In this document: one piece after another, positions 1-13,154 of the stretch
Layout: every line of letters begins with the position of its first letter
Position numbering within the stretch: position 1 is the stretch's first letter
Source of the DNA: Tetradesmus obliquus
Lineage: Eukaryota > Chlorophyta > Chlorophyceae > Sphaeropleales > Scenedesmaceae
DNA length: 64,000 nucleotides
Reading direction: 5' to 3'
Assembly: GCA_030272155.1 (NCBI GenBank)
Contig: CP126197.1
Location: 2,604,001-2,668,000 of the forward strand
The notes under the pieces: generated by a model
Databases searched by the model: none
Told to the model about the DNA's origin: nothing
The model's input: the letters and a program-made list of their open reading frames with translations, nothing else
Program-made: the position numbers and the translations under genes

Positions 1-679
1 AACCTCCAAGGCATGGAACAACAATGCAGCGCAAGCAAGGCAGCAAGTATTGCAACCCAGTCCAGCCAATGGCTGGCTTTAGAACCCCTTCAGCCAGCCA
101 ATGGCTGGCTCCAAAACCCATTCACATCAGTCGATGTAAGCCTAGCGCCACTTTCACGCTCCCAGTGCAGATACCATTTGTTAGGTCATTGACGGGGCCA
201 TGGTCATGTTGAAGCCACCAACACCAGGCAGGCGCAAGGCCGTGCTCTTAGCGGCACACTGCCAGGATTCCTATGTTGCAAAACACATGCTGCTGTCCCC
301 CACCCAATACACACCATGAGCCTGTCCAATGCCACCTGCATGCTGCCCTTGCCACGGGGCTTGGGACATTTGCAAGCCGCATGATTACAGCAGCCCACCA
401 GCGAACTCACCATGCAGTGGCCATCACATTCAGCACAACACTGCACATGCACGCACAATGAACCACACCTCACTGGCAGCCTGGCACAGCAACCCAACCA
501 GCAAGCTGCTGCTGTAGCGACAACACTGTGCATCCCCGCCTCCCACCACCTGCGTCGCATGTCAAATTGCAATGCAGCCATCCGCAGCTGCTGCCCCTCA
601 CACTTGCCCCTACACTTCACACCCCAACCTGCAAGCCCTGCCACCAAAAACCCCACCCAACCCTGCTCATCGCACTACA
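1..679. other. 3' flank of the NT-C2 gene, no gene seen
   Basis: No convincing coding exon is visible here on either strand. The stretch lies downstream of the minus-strand NT-C2 gene that stops at 680. A TGTAA poly(A)-type motif on the minus strand lies at 385-389. Positions 61-120 hold two near-identical copies of a short segment containing the palindromic core CAGCCAATGGCTGG. The rest is C/A-rich and looks like 3' UTR plus intergenic DNA. Confidence 0.5.
385..389 (-). promoter_or_regulatory. Candidate TGTAA poly(A) signal of the NT-C2 gene
   Basis: TGTAA on the minus strand, about 290 nt past the stop codon at 680. TGTAA is the usual polyadenylation signal of chlorophyte algae. A pentamer is short, so this is suggestive only. 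Confidence 0.35.
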
Positions 680-915
680 TCACATCAGCCCCGTGCTCGC
701 GCCGCTCTCCGCGCGCACGATGGTGATGCGCCGCGAGCGCGGCACGCCCGCGCCCCACAGGTTGTGCAGCAGCTTGAAGCGCAGCGGCAGCGGCAGCCCT
801 GCGGACGGCTCGCCGCACAGCCCGCCCAGCGCGTCCAGCTCGTCCTCGCTGTCAGCGTCGTACTCCAGCCCGGGCTCCTCGCCAACCTCCACCTGAGCAG
901 GCAGCAGCAGCAGAC

Positions 916-947
<32 letters not shown>

Positions 948-3900
948 GCGGCACCATCGGTGAGGCAGAGTCAGAGGCAATGATGTCGACGACATCCTGT
1001 GCCACATCTTGTGCCTCATGTGGAAAGCTCCTGCAGCTCAAGGCAGCACACGACACAGCGTACACAAGCAGGCTGCCCACGCCATAGCCACACAGCGCCA
1101 CATCCCGCCTGCCTCCCCTCCTCGCACCTTCTCCATGGCCATGTCGTCGGTGGGCGAGTAGTAGGTGCACTCGCCCTCCACCTGCAGCCGCGGCGGCACG
1201 CTGACGTCGGCGCCGCCGGCCTGCTGCCGCAGCGCGCCCAGCACCTCGTAGGGGATGCCCTCGCGGCTGAAGTCGTCCGGCTGGAAGCGGTTGAGCATGA
1301 ACACCAGCGTGGGCAGCGCCAGCTGCGCGGAGGGGGGCAAGAGCACAGGCAGCACACGGCCAGCAAACAGGCAGCAAACAGACAGCAAGGGTGTGTTAAG
1401 TGATCTGCCAGTGTAGCAGCCTTGCAGCGTAGCCGTTCAACCAGCTGAAGCGGGAGCAGCAGTCGAGCATCAACTCCACCCTGCGGCAGCTGCACCTGCA
1501 GACAGCATGACACGTAGTCTGGCGGATGGCAAAGGTGCAGAGAGAATCCCCTGCACCTGCTCTTGGCCTCCCACACCGCACCCAGCTGCTGCGGCTTGTG
1601 CTGTGTGGCCCGCCACCCTCAGCCGCGCCGCCACTCACGTTCTCGCACATGTCTGAGCGGATGCCCTCCTCCAGCAGCAGGTCCTTGGGCATCATGAGCA
1701 GGTCGCTGGTGCTGCGCAGCAGCGGGAACAGGCTCTGGCCCTGCGCCGGCAGGTTGGCCCAGATCTCACGCATGCCGCCCTCGCCAAACGCCCACTGCTG
1801 GAACCTGCGGCAGCGCCAACAACAGCAGCAACAGTATGTGCCAGTCAGCTTGCTTGTGCCAGCGCATGTGAGCGGGGCTTGGCTGCTGCATGCCGCACAG
1901 CAGCACAACACTGCCAGGCTCCAGCTTCAGCCAGCTGCATCAACTGCTGCCCATACATCCACAGCATGCACACCCCACCTAGGGACAGCACAGCGAGTGC
2001 ATAAAACCTCTCTGCTCCCCTGCTCAGGACGATCCATGTGTACTTGGCGGTGCCAGCAACCAAACATCTAGCAGGCGGCACCACCAGCAACAGCCACATG
2101 CAGAGACACCTCTCCTTACACAAACAATAGACGACCCGATATGCAGACATTTCTTTCTCTTGTCGCGAACTAGCCGCACCTGGTGCAGGCCATCTTCAGG
2201 TGCATGCCTGTGCCAAACGTGAGCACGCCCCGCTGGAAGAACAGCATGCTGTCGTCCAGCATGGGCATGTTGGGGTTGAGCGGGTCGTGCAGCACCTGGC
2301 TGCTGGCTGCTGCCGCGTGGCTGGGGCTGCCGCCGTCCCTGCTGGCAGCACTGGACTCGCCAGGCGACAGCGGGCCGCCCGCGCCCGCGTTGCTGCTGCT
2401 GCCGCCCTCGCTGTTGCTGTCGGAGGGCGGCGTGATGAGGAAGTGGAAGATGAGGGTGTCCATGCGCTTCATCACCTCCAGCAGCACCTGGGGGCGGCAG
2501 CAGCAGCAGTAGCAACAAAGTAAACCCAAGCAGATCAGCTTTTGCACCAACCGCCTGTGCAAAAACACCAGGCATCTTGCATATCTCAAAGAAATTCCTC
2601 ACGCTGTGCAAACCCAGCCGGCCTTGCTGCTGCCATCCTTGTTTCCTGCCCACCCAAAACAAACAAACAAACAACACCAGCAAAACTCGCTCACCTGGTG
2701 CCGCAGCGTGCTCGTGTGGCCCTCCCGCCCCAGCCCCTTGAGTTGGCTGCTCACAGCCTCCAGCGCGCCCAGCCACTTGCGCAGCGCTGCCTCCTGCCCG
2801 CTGCGCTTCACCACACCTGCAGCCAGAGCGGCATTGGCCGGCCGCGCGCGACTGGCCGCCACCGCCGGCACAAAGGTGTGCGTCCACACGTAGCTCACCA
2901 GCTCGTCAAAGATGAACTTCTCCTGCTGCAGCAGCCGCGGCACAAACGCCTGCAGCAGTACACAGCAGCACACACAGCCAGGACAACCACGGTTCAGCCA
3001 AACCGAATGGTTTGGTCACCTATTGCACAACACGCAGCACACAGCACGCAGCCAGGACAGCAGCAGCTGGTCAACAGCTGCGGCAGACCAAGTGGAAGCT
3101 GGCCTCGATGACAATGCACCAGGCAAGCCAGCAGCCAGCGCCGCCTCACCTCTGCCGCCCAGTGGCGCGGGCCGCCCTCCTCCCCTGCTGCTTCAGCCAA
3201 GGCCAGGTTGAGGCTCTGCAGGAAGCCGCGCAGGTGCACCGCGTTGCTCCACCAGGTGGCCAGCCCGCGGATGTCGGAGCGCCCCGCCACCACGCACGCC
3301 GACAGCTGCCGCAGCGCCAGCTGGCCAAACGGCAGCCCGTCCTGCAGCAGAAGCAGCAGCAGCAGCAGCAAGGTGCGTCAGCCCACACGAGAAACAGCTT
3401 GAGACTGCATTTGGTAAACTAAGGGCCAAGGGGAGAACTCAAGGAGCTAAATGTTGGAGGATGAAATCAGCCGCAAGTCAGAAGCGCAACACTGCCGCCG
3501 CTGCTGTTGGTCACTGCCCACACTGCAGTCCCCAGCTCACACCCAGCATGCGCGCACCTGTCGGCCCAGGCAGACCAGCGTGCGTGCGATGCGGCGCGCG
3601 GGCGCATGCACGCTGCGGCTGGGCAGCCGGCCCGGGAGCAGCGGCCGCTGCGCGTTGTAGATGGCAAACTCGATGGCAGCCGACATCAGCAGCTCGTCCT
3701 GCACACCAGCAGCAGCGGCAGCAACAGCTTAGCACCATGTGCATGCACACCATTGACATACCACAGATCTGCATTGCTGGCACTGCTGCAAAACCGATGC
3801 GCATCACAGGCTACCCACAACCAGACTGCCCACTGCTGGTGCTCTGCCTCCGCCATACACACGCAACACGCGCCCAAGGCCCTGCTCCTGAACCGCCGTT

Positions 3901-6900
3901 GCACGAGGGGCCCCAAGCACTCGGCACTCGCGGGCACTGCAGGTCCCTGACGGTGGGGCAACTGCGTCTGACTGCCACTAATCTTCCTGTTCCCGCCGCC
4001 TGGCCTCACCTGCAGGCTGGTGACATCATCCAGCTGCGGCTCCACTTGGGTGATGTCTGCCAGCTCCGTCTGCGTAGCGCTGCAGGCACAGCACACAACA
4101 CAACATTCCATTCACAAGGTCAGCAGCACACAACACAACATTCCATTCACAAGGTCAGCAGCACCCAATTACGGACGAGAAACCAGACGCAGCACAGGCA
4201 CCGAGTCAGCAGCAAGTTGCTGTCCCTGCTGCCCGAACCCGCCGTGCAGGCTGCAACGACAATCCCCTGCACAGTGCCTGCCTGCATCCTTGCGTGCTGC
4301 TGCTGCTGCTGCTCACATGGTTTTGCTGGGCCGCGAGCTGCGTGAGCTGCTCTTCTCCATGCTGCGGCTCAGCCCAGCAGCACCAGCAGCATCCACGCCC
4401 TCCATGCGCCAGCGCCTGCACAAGCCATACAGCAAACAGGTCAGGCAGCAGTGCAAGGAAAGTCCGACAGAAACGCAACCTGGCCGAGCTACCAGCTGCC
4501 TGCAATGCTGTAGGCGCCAGAATCATCACTGCCCCTGCCATCCACAATGGCTGCCCTGTGCAAATATCTACCTGCTGCTATGTAGCACACACGCGGACAA
4601 CTGCAGGGCTGCCTCAGCTGCTCTGCTGCTGCTTGCGTAACACCGCTCACCTGCTACTGCTGCCTGCTGCTGCCATGTCTGCAGGGCCAGCCGGCGCTGC
4701 TGCGCCATCAGCGGCGCCACTGCCAACGCTGCGCACAGATGACGGCCCCATGCTGCTGCTGTAGCCCGGCACCTGCTGCGGCGGCAGCGGCAGTGGTGGC
4801 GGCTGCTGCTGGTGTGGTGATGGCGACTGCGCCGGCCTGCTGTGCTGCTGCCGCTGCGCTGGCGAGAACTCGTCGTCGTCGTGCAGGTTGAGCGCGCCCA
4901 CTGCGTCATACTCCAAGTCCTGCGCACCCCAACCTGAGCCTTCCCTGCAGCAGCAGCAGCAGCAGCGGCGGCAGCAGCAGCAGCACACCCACCCAAATGA
5001 GCAATTGAGTGAAATGCAGAACATGCTCCCTTTTCCCTGCTGCTTCACCAACCACTGCCAGGCACAGCACAGCCAGGCGTCACCAACAGCAGCCTGCATT
5101 GACCGCACGCATCCACCCCACTCACAGGCTGCCCCTGTTACTGTCCAGTCGAAGTCCTCTGCTTCCAAGCAGGCCCTAGACCCTCAACCCCCGCATTCAA
5201 GCACACGCATAGCCCGCCTCCCCACTCACAGGCTGCCCCTGTTGCTGTCAAAGTCCACGTCCTCCGCCTCCTGGAAGCCCTTGCCGCTGCTGGCGCCGCC
5301 GTCGCCGCTGCTGATGCGCGCCTGCCTGCTGCGGATGCCGCCGCCCTCGTCCTCGCCGCCCTCGTCCTCCCCGATGGTGGCCATGCTCGTGTCGCCGCCT
5401 GCAGCAGCGCGGCACGGCAACGCACACGCATGCAGCAGCCATGGCAGTTCTTGAGCAGAAGCAGTGACCGCGTGATGCGCAGCAAGGTGTCTGACATATC
5501 TGCAGCACACGCTGCCTCGCTCGGCAATCAAATAGCTGCTACAAAGCGCTCCTCGTGTGCCGTGTCCTGCTTGTTCCAGCGTGTCACTGCCCCAATGCGC
5601 GGCAAGTCTTCTACTGAGCCATTGCAGCTGCCGCACTGCCTTGTGTGCTGCTGCAAATCTGTGGCAGCAGTGTGCTGCTGTGCTGCTTGCAACAGCCACC
5701 AGCCAGCTAGCCGGCCGACCACAGCCACGCACCCTGGCCTGGCGCGAAGCCCTTGAGGTCCTGCTCTGTGCGCTTGTTGGCCTTGGCGCCCTTCCCCAGG
5801 CTGAAGAAGTCGCGGATGTTGGTGGCAAGGCCAGAGCCTGGCGCCAGCAGTAGCAGCAGCAGCGGCAGCAGCAATGCGATACGCAGAGTGAGTGGGTCTG
5901 AATTGTTGGTGTTGGCGCGCAGACTGCACAACAAGCACTCAAACTGAAATATAAAATGGCTGCTGCAGATGCTGCTCCTCCTGCTGCTGCTGTAAATGCT
6001 GCTGACTGGCTATTGCGTCTTGCCCCTGCACCCCCAGCAGCTGTGTGCCAGGGCCAGCTGCCGCACCTGTTGTGTCGGTGCTCATGGATGCCACCTCATC
6101 CTCTGTCATGTCAGCACCAGCCTTTTTCCAGTGGCACCTGGCAGCAGCAGGAATGACAGCAGAGTCCGCGCCTTGTTATGTGCTGCACAGAGGAACCCCA
6201 AACTGCAAGGCTGGCCTAGCGTGCCAACACGGCTGTTGCGGCGCCGGGCTACTGCCTTGACCACGCACTGCTGACATTCTGGCACACACGACCCTCAGAG
6301 CAAGCACGTCAGCAGCTGCAACTGGCTGCGTGTTTCAAGCATCATCATGTCAACTGCACAGCATGCGCTGCAGCCTGTTGATGCAAAAGCTGATGCAAAC
6401 CTTCATGCCAGCTGCAATCCTGGGTGTTTGTGTGTGCCTTGTACCAGGCAAGCTGCGCTGTCATGCAACTGGGGTTTCGTCAGTTGCACGGCAGTTGCCA
6501 CAGTAGGCTGTTCTGGGCAGCTGCACCTAGCTTGCAGGACACCCCTTTCAGCTGCTGACACGTCTCGCAGCCATGTTGAAACCCTCTGCTGCCCTGCCTG
6601 CTGTCCTGCAACACACCTGATGGTGACAGTCAGGTGAGGCTCGCCAACAGCTGCGTGGATGGACTTGTTGCAAGCCACTGCAAATGTGCGCAGCTCCTGA
6701 CCATCAATGGAAGCAAACTCTGACAGGTCAATGACAATCCTGCCGAGTGCTGCTGTGGCGTGTGTCCGGCCATCTGTCTCCAGCACAGCCAGGATGAGGC
6801 ACTTCTTCTTGAACGGACCCAACTGGCTGTTGCGGTCGGCGCCAGGCACCTGCATTGCCAGCAATGCATGTCAATCCTGCAACTAGAAGATGTATCAAAG

Positions 6901-7230
6901 ATGTAACAACATCACGTGCTCACTGCATGCAAGGGCCCCATGTCCCTGGTAGGGCTTCAAATTACTGTACTCTCCCCAGCCTGCTGCTGTGCAGCGCACC
7001 TTGTACAGAGAGGAGGTGAGCGTGAACTTCTCGTTCAGGCGCACAACAGTGCCCAGCTTGTCTTTGCTCGGCAGTGGCAGCACGCTGCTGGTCGCTCCAC
7101 GCCTCCTCTTGCCTCTCTGCCAGCCGATGGCCACTGCCTTTGAGCCAGCAGGCCATGGCTGCAGCGTGTGCACATGTATTGTAAACTCAAAACGCGTAGC
7201 ATTTATACGGTTTCTGAATTTCTGCAGCAT
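680..7230 (-). CDS. Plant-type NT-C2 domain protein (15 exons)
   Basis: Exons on the minus strand, 5' to 3': 7230-7000, 6849-6617, 6137-6067, 5837-5733, 5398-5230, 4944-4651, 4415-4317, 4079-4010, 3698-3558, 3341-3150, 2949-2695, 2487-2180, 1804-1639, 1322-1128, 892-680. All junctions are GT-AG and keep phase, giving about 913 residues. Residues 1-160 (FTIHVHTLQPWPAG... DLSEFA... HLTVTIRCHWKK) fit the N-terminal C2 domain of EEIG1/EHBP1 (PF10358), a likely membrane or cytoskeleton adaptor fold. The C-terminal half (ATWWSNAVHLRGFLQ, VLTFGTGMHLKM, DLLMMPKDLLLEEGIR, LNRFQPDDF) resembles, from memory, an Arabidopsis family annotated as gar2-related (AT2G42320/AT3G57780), which is reminiscent of the myosin DIL domain. 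The middle is acidic and low-complexity. Exact function is unknown. The intron after the exon ending at 5230 holds a partial copy of that exon border. Confidence 0.85.
4091..4161. repeat. 36-bp tandem duplication in an NT-C2 gene intron
   Basis: Two adjacent near-identical copies of a unit containing AACATTCCATTCACAAGGTC, just upstream (sense) of the exon 4079-4010. It looks like a recent slippage or tandem duplication, and no function is visible. Confidence 0.7.
5116..5170 (-). repeat. Exon-edge echo of NT-C2 exon 5 (donor side)
   Basis: A diverged copy of the last part of exon 5 with its donor (EAEDFDW... against EAEDVDFDS in the true exon, and the same CACTCACAGGCTGCCCCTGTT at the border). 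It lies about 105 bp downstream, inside the following intron. The decoy GTGAGT donor is preserved. Confidence 0.75.
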
Positions 7231-7402
7231 CTTGGCCTATTAGTCCATAAAAGCGTGTGCAGTATGAGCAGTTTACTGATGCACGGCAGCGCACGAGTGC
7301 CTCTTGCACGTAGCGGCGATTCAGAGTCGGACTGCACCCGGGAATGCTATGAAAGGTCGACGCCGAGCCACCCTGCCTCAAAATGTCATTTGCATGTCGC
7401 AG

Positions 7403-7774
7403 CAGGGGTGTTCCATTTCAGGTTTTTGGCTCCTCGTGAAAGAAATTTCATGAAATCTGAAATGAAATGAAAAGTGAAACGCGGAACGTGTAATAGTGAA
7501 AGATGGCTGAGCAGCAGCAACAACCAGCGGGCGGGCAAGTTCAAACTGCAAGCTAGGAGTGGCTGGACAGCATCATAGAAGACGAGCAGCAGCAGCAGCA
7601 GCAGCAGGGAGAGGGGGAGGAGCAGCAGCAGGGGTAGCGCAGCATGCTAGCTGGATCATGACACAAGATGAGCAGCAGCAGAGTGGCACTGAGCTGGGAA
7701 TGTGGCTTTGTTTTGCATATGTTCATGCTTGCTTGTGCTAACCGGTGATGTGTACAGTGATTGTTGGCATAAGT

Positions 7775-7849
<75 letters not shown>

Positions 7850-8170
7850 GTTGGTCTTGACAGGAGCGCCCTCCTGCCCCCCACGTGGCAGCAAGCTGCA
7901 GGGAGCGCCTTGCAGTTCACTGCAGTAGGTTGCTTTGCATGGGTTCCAGGGGCCTCTGCTATGCTGTAACCCCTAAAAGATATATTGCAATGCTAATCGA
8001 CTATTTCTGATATATCCTTGCGTGAGCCAACGCGTTCCTCGCTCTCCAAAAGCCCATTTCGCTGTCATTTCACTTCGCGCAGTGGAGCCCAGATCGATTG
8101 AAATTTGAAATGAAATTTCAGTGAAATTACTGAAACAACTAAAAGTGAAATCTGTAACGGCACACCCCTG
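7403..8170. mobile_element. Non-autonomous hAT-type DNA transposon (MITE-like)
   Basis: The element begins CAGGGGTGTTCC and ends with the inverted counterpart (CAGGGGTGTGCC on the other strand). It is flanked on both sides by the same 8-bp duplication TGTCGCAG (7395-7402 and 8171-8178). An 8-bp target duplication with CAGGGGTG-like termini is typical of the hAT superfamily. Both subterminal regions are rich in inverted ATTTCA/TGAAAT motifs, as in hAT transposase-binding regions. No transposase coding is visible in the 768 bp, so it would need a helper element. The interior holds a CAG run and a long GAT microsatellite. It starts about 170 bp upstream of the NT-C2 start codon and 530 bp upstream of the next gene, so it sits in a divergent promoter region. 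The perfect target duplication suggests a fairly recent insertion. Confidence 0.88.
7775..7849. repeat. (GAT)25 microsatellite
   Basis: A nearly pure run of about 25 GAT units inside the hAT element. Translations here (poly-His, poly-Ser and similar) are artefacts of the repeat. Confidence 0.95.
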
Positions 8171-8699
8171 TGTCGCAGAACCAACCGCTACTCCTCAATT
8201 GTGATAGGCTGCGGCAGCTCAAGTATCGTATCAGTGCTTTTGTTTGTTTCGACTGTGCTTTGGATCAAGGTTCCGACTGCTTGTGGCTGGGCATGCCTTG
8301 GACGTGTCAGGGCGTCATATGAACAATCACTTATCCACAGGGCTGGCTGCATCTTAATTGTATCAGTGCAGAGTTTGCTGTACTATAGAAGTTTGAAGTG
8401 GCATTCTGGCAGTGCACGCACCAACACAGGGATTTGCGAGAGCAGCAGCAGTACACTGCCTGGTGCATAGCATCTTTTAGTGACTTTGGGGCTGTGGCAG
8501 TGCTCGGACGAAGGCAAAGCAGTGATCCACAAAGATCGGGTTGGCTTGTAGACACAGGGCTGCATACTACGCGTTGTTACGCGTTGTTTCCTCCCTCCCA
8601 GCCAGTACTCTGCTGTAGATTCACTGCAGCATCGACCTGCAGCAGACACAGTGTTGCAGCAGCGTGATCCTGACACAGCTATACTCCTCAGTATTTACC

Positions 8700-11600
8700 A
8701 TGGCAGGCGACAGAGGGCGCAGTAGTAATGGCAGAGGCAGGGGCAGGGGCAGGGACACTCCTGGCAGAGGCACACCCCAGCAGGGCAGAGGCACGCCCCA
8801 GCAAGGCAGGGGTGCACATGCAGCATTCAGCCCAGCTGCAGACTACAACACCCCCGGCAACAGCAGCAGAGGCAGGGGCAGGGGACGTGGCGGCAGCAGC
8901 AGCAACAGCCCATGGTTTGGGGACAATCGCGGCACTCCCAGCTCTGCAGGCAGGGGCGCAGGCAGGGGCGCAGGTGGCCGCTTCACACCCCAGGCGCTAC
9001 AGTCCACACCATCAGCAGCACCAGCACCATCAGCAGTCAGTGGCACAGCAGCAGTTGATGCTGCTGACCGTGAGCTGCTGCTGATCAGCAGGGACGCCAA
9101 GATGCATCATGTGTGGGAGGTGAGGCTGGGGCGCTGCTGGCCTGCAGGCGCATGTTGCAGCCACACACATCGCACCTGCAGCACCAGCAACAGATAACTG
9201 ATATGGCATGCATGGACTTGGCACACGCCACATTCACACAACTTGATATTGGACAGTATCACACCATGCACATGCATGCACGGCTGTGACCAGCTGTTAA
9301 TTGAGCAGCAAACTGCAAGGCCAGCCGGCGAGTCATCCACAGCGCTCTGTACTTGCCTCCTCCGCTGCCACTCGTGGTATTTCTGCCCCGCGCCGCCTCT
9401 GCAGCTGCGTGTGCACCCCAGCCAGCGCTTTAGCGCTGCGTGGCTCGCAGCAGTAGACCGCTGGGCCCTCAACATGGCCAGCCAGCAGCAGCAGCAGCAG
9501 GGCCTGGCCATGCCACCCCCTCCACCACCCCCTCGCAGCCAGCCAGCAGCAGCAGCAGCAGGCGCTGCACCAGTGCCTGCAGAGCCCGCAGAGGTGCATG
9601 ATGATGACTATGAGTTTGACTCTGAAGAAACAGATTCAGACTACGAAGATGCAGCAGAGCAGGAGCAGGCGGCAGCAGGTGGCAGCGGAGACAGTGATGA
9701 CAGTGACGCCTCGGAGGATGATGCGTACGACATGGTGTCATACCTGAACAGGATGACGCTGCAGGACGACAGTGCTGCTGCTGCTGCTGGTGATGATGAT
9801 AACGACAGCCAGCACAGCGCAGACGACAACATCAGCACAGCAGCAACCGCAGGCAGCTCCGTTGCTGGCAGCCGGCGCCCTCGCTGGGGCCGCAACGGCG
9901 GCAGCAGCAGCAGCAAGCCACGCAGTGCAGCAGGCGGGTCTGCTGCTGCTGCTGCCAGGGCTGCAGGCATGGCTGATGACTCTGCTGCTGGCGGCTCTGG
10001 GGAGCTGGATGATGACTCAGGCTCAGGCAGCTGGGAGACAGACAGTGAGGCAGCAGAGGGTGATGACGATGCTGAACAGCAGCAGGCGCAAGGGGAGGCA
10101 CCAGCAGCAGCAGCAGCAGCAGCAGTAGGGCAGGGGGATGAAGGCAGCTCTGAGGAAGAGCAGGAAGGCAGCTCAGACAAGTCTGACACAGCAGCCATGG
10201 ATACTGCTTTGACAGCAGCAGAAGAGAAGGACTTGCTTGGCGAATACCAGCACGAGGAGCAGGAGGAAGCAGCAGCAGCATCAGCAGCAGCAGGGGTGGG
10301 CAGCCAGCGGCCACCCAAGCAGCGGCGTGGTGAGCGCAAGCGTGAGCGGTGGCAGGCGCAGCAGCAGGCGCAGCTGCTGGTCAGCCTGAGGCTGGAGAAG
10401 CAGGGGCTCACAGACAAAGAGGTGCGTTGGTGTGTGTGTATCTAAGACTGATGTTCTCTACAAGCGTTTCTGCATGGACTGTGTTTCTGTGGATACAGGT
10501 TGACCTGCAAGTCCTCCCAGCATGACTTATCGTGCCGGTGGGTGATTGAGGGCAGAACCTGACGGAATGGACGCGTTGCCTGCACATTGAAATGGCAGCG
10601 ATTGTGCACAGGGATGTTTTTATGGGCAGCAGGCTAAGTCGACAACAGTAGATGTCCAACGGCTCTGACGTTTTCAAACCCTGGTTGGCCATCTAGTGCT
10701 GTGTGTCTCTCCACCGTGTGTCTCATCAAGTTCTTAACACCAACTGCTGTGCGCACGCGCTACTGCTGCTGTGTTCCCACAGGCCCGGGTGATCGCCAGC
10801 TGGTATGCCAGCAGTGCGGGCGCGCAGCGCCTGGGGTTCGCCAAGCTGTGGCTGTTTGACAACTCACTGGGCGACGGCGCAGCGGCAGCACTGGCACCAC
10901 TCATAGGTGAGCACCGCTTGCTTCAGCCACATGCTGCTGCTGTGCTGGCACTGTGCTTCTTCTGCTTCACTAGGCAGGCATCGACTGATCACCAGCTTCA
11001 AACAGCCAGCATTGTTGTCAATCATTTGCAGCTCTACGCATCTGCCGTTGCACCAACATCGGCTTAATCTTTGTATCATCACACCTGAAATCCCGCAGGC
11101 CCCACCACCACAGAGATCCACCTGAGCCACAACCAGATCAGCGCAGCGGGCGCCAAGGCGCTGCTGGGGGCCGTGCCGCTGCAGCGCGCGCGTGGCGCCA
11201 AGCCGCTGTGGCTGCGCGTGGAGTGGAACCAGATCGATGAGGCGGAGCTGCGGCGCTACATACAGCAGGTGCGTGTTTTTGGTTAGCCACACTGCATGGA
11301 TGCAGGAGTTTTATGACTGGACACTGATAGGCCGTGCTGCAACAATGCGATTGCTGCCGAAGCAGCACGACCGTATGTGCTTGCGTAATGGAAGGATTCA
11401 TTTGGCATGTAGGGCAATGTGGCCGCAAAGCGTGTTGCGCTGGCCTGAGCAGCGGGTGCAGTCTGCCTGCAGCTGTGCTTGCGGCTTCACCTTGTGTGCA
11501 TGTTTTTGCAGTGCCCTCACCCTTGACAAGCTGCAGGATATCAAGTTCTGCGCGCCTGCTTGTCTTTCTGATCCTGGTCTCTGCCGCCTGCAGGACTGTG

Positions 11601-13121
11601 CTGCGTGCAAGCTGGTGGTGGACATTGCCAAGGAGCTGCAAGTTACAGAACCCATTCCTTCAAGTTTTTAAACCAAGGTTCTACGTCTGTGCTACTTTTG
11701 CCTGCTCCTTCATGCCTCCTGCAGGACTGTGCTGCGCGCAAGCTGGTGGTGGACATTGCAAAGGAGCTGCCAGTGGAGCAGCGCACACGCACCGACAGCA
11801 GGGGCAGGGAGCTCAACCTGGTGTGGTCGCTGCCCTGGCAGCAGGTGCACGTGCAGATGCCCTGGCTCAGCTGCCAGCGCGCAACACCAGCAGAGGCAGC
11901 AGTCCTGCAAGCAGCAAAGGCCATCTGGGCCAAAGCTCCGGCAGCAGCAGCAGGTGGCGCTGCCGGCGACAGCTCCCAGCAGCGCCGGCAGCAGCAGCAG
12001 CAGGCGGCGACGCCGGCATCTTTGGCCAGTGGCAGTGGTGGCAGGATGGCTGCTGTTGTAGCAGCTATGTCAGCTGAGTGTGCAGGAGGCGTGCGGCAGC
12101 AGCAGGATGACGCTGCAACGCTGCCATTCGTGCAGCAGCAGCAGCCCCCTCCACCCCCACCTCCCCCAGCACATGCAGTACAGCCCCAGCCGCCGCCACC
12201 TAGCCGCGTCTCATTCTCAGCAGCAGCTACCCCGGACTTATCTGCAGCGGCAGAGCCAGCCGGCGACAGCAGCAGCAGCAGCAGCGCTGCAGTGTCCTAC
12301 CAGGATGGCCCGCTGATGCTGTTTGTGGACACCTCAGCCTTCCTGTCCATGCTGGGCTGCCCCGGCAGTGTGGCCTCAGGCACCTGCCTCACCATGAAGC
12401 TGCTGCAGGCACTGGCTGGCTCAGGGAGGTTCGGCAGGGGTGAGTGAGCTGGTTTGGGTGCGGCTTTGTCCACTTTTGTTGCCCTCAGCTTGCCAAATGG
12501 TTGGTTCTGCTCAGAACATCAGTTGGGTTGCTGCGTGGCTGTGGCTGTTGTTGGCTGGCCGGCTGACTGGCTAGCAGACAGTGCTGTATCACCCTATGTT
12601 CACTTGCACCAGGCAGTGTGGCCTCCGGCACCTGCCTCACCATGAAGCTGCTGCAGGCACTGGCTGGCTCAGGGAGGTTCGGCAGGGGTGAGCGAGCCCA
12701 TTTTTTAGCTCAGAACTGCAGTGTGCTTGCCATGTACTGCTGCCTGCCGCGTCTGCTGCCCCATGAATGTAGCACGTAAGAACTGCAGTATGCCTGCCAC
12801 CTTGGTTGCTGTTTTCTTTTGCCACCGTTGTTGCTGTTTTTGCTGACATGCCTGCCTTACATCATCCCCCCCGCCTCTCTGCCACACACAGGCTTGGCCC
12901 CTGAGCAGCAGACCTTCATCGTGCTGGCTGTGATGTCTGCAACACCGCAACGTTCAATTGTCATTCTGGCTGCCCTAACATGCTGAACTGCTGCAGGCCT
13001 GGCCCCTGAGCAGCAGACCTTCATCGTGCTAGCTGACACAGTGCTGAAGCAGCTGGACAGCTGCAAGGCGGCAGAGGCGGGCGTGGGCGGGCCCGTGCGT
13101 AGGTGCGCAGCAACCAGTGGT

Positions 13122-13154
<33 letters not shown>

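Noticed and set aside
1440-1505. Possible extra exon in the NT-C2 gene between exons 13 and 14
   Set aside because: An acceptor-like CAG and an open frame exist, but the donor would be weak, and joining the flanking exons directly is in phase and matches the plant relatives better (DMCEN then LALPTLVFML).
9641-10417. Ser/Leu-rich minus-strand open frame opposite PIN-gene exon 2
   Set aside because: It is the complement of the acidic and Ala/Gln-rich coding exon; its composition is entirely due to the repeat-rich sense strand.
11334-12077. Alternative plus-strand reading frame overlapping PIN-gene exon 5
   Set aside because: It shares DNA with the well-supported in-phase exon but reads through two intron sequences and an echo copy; no family match.
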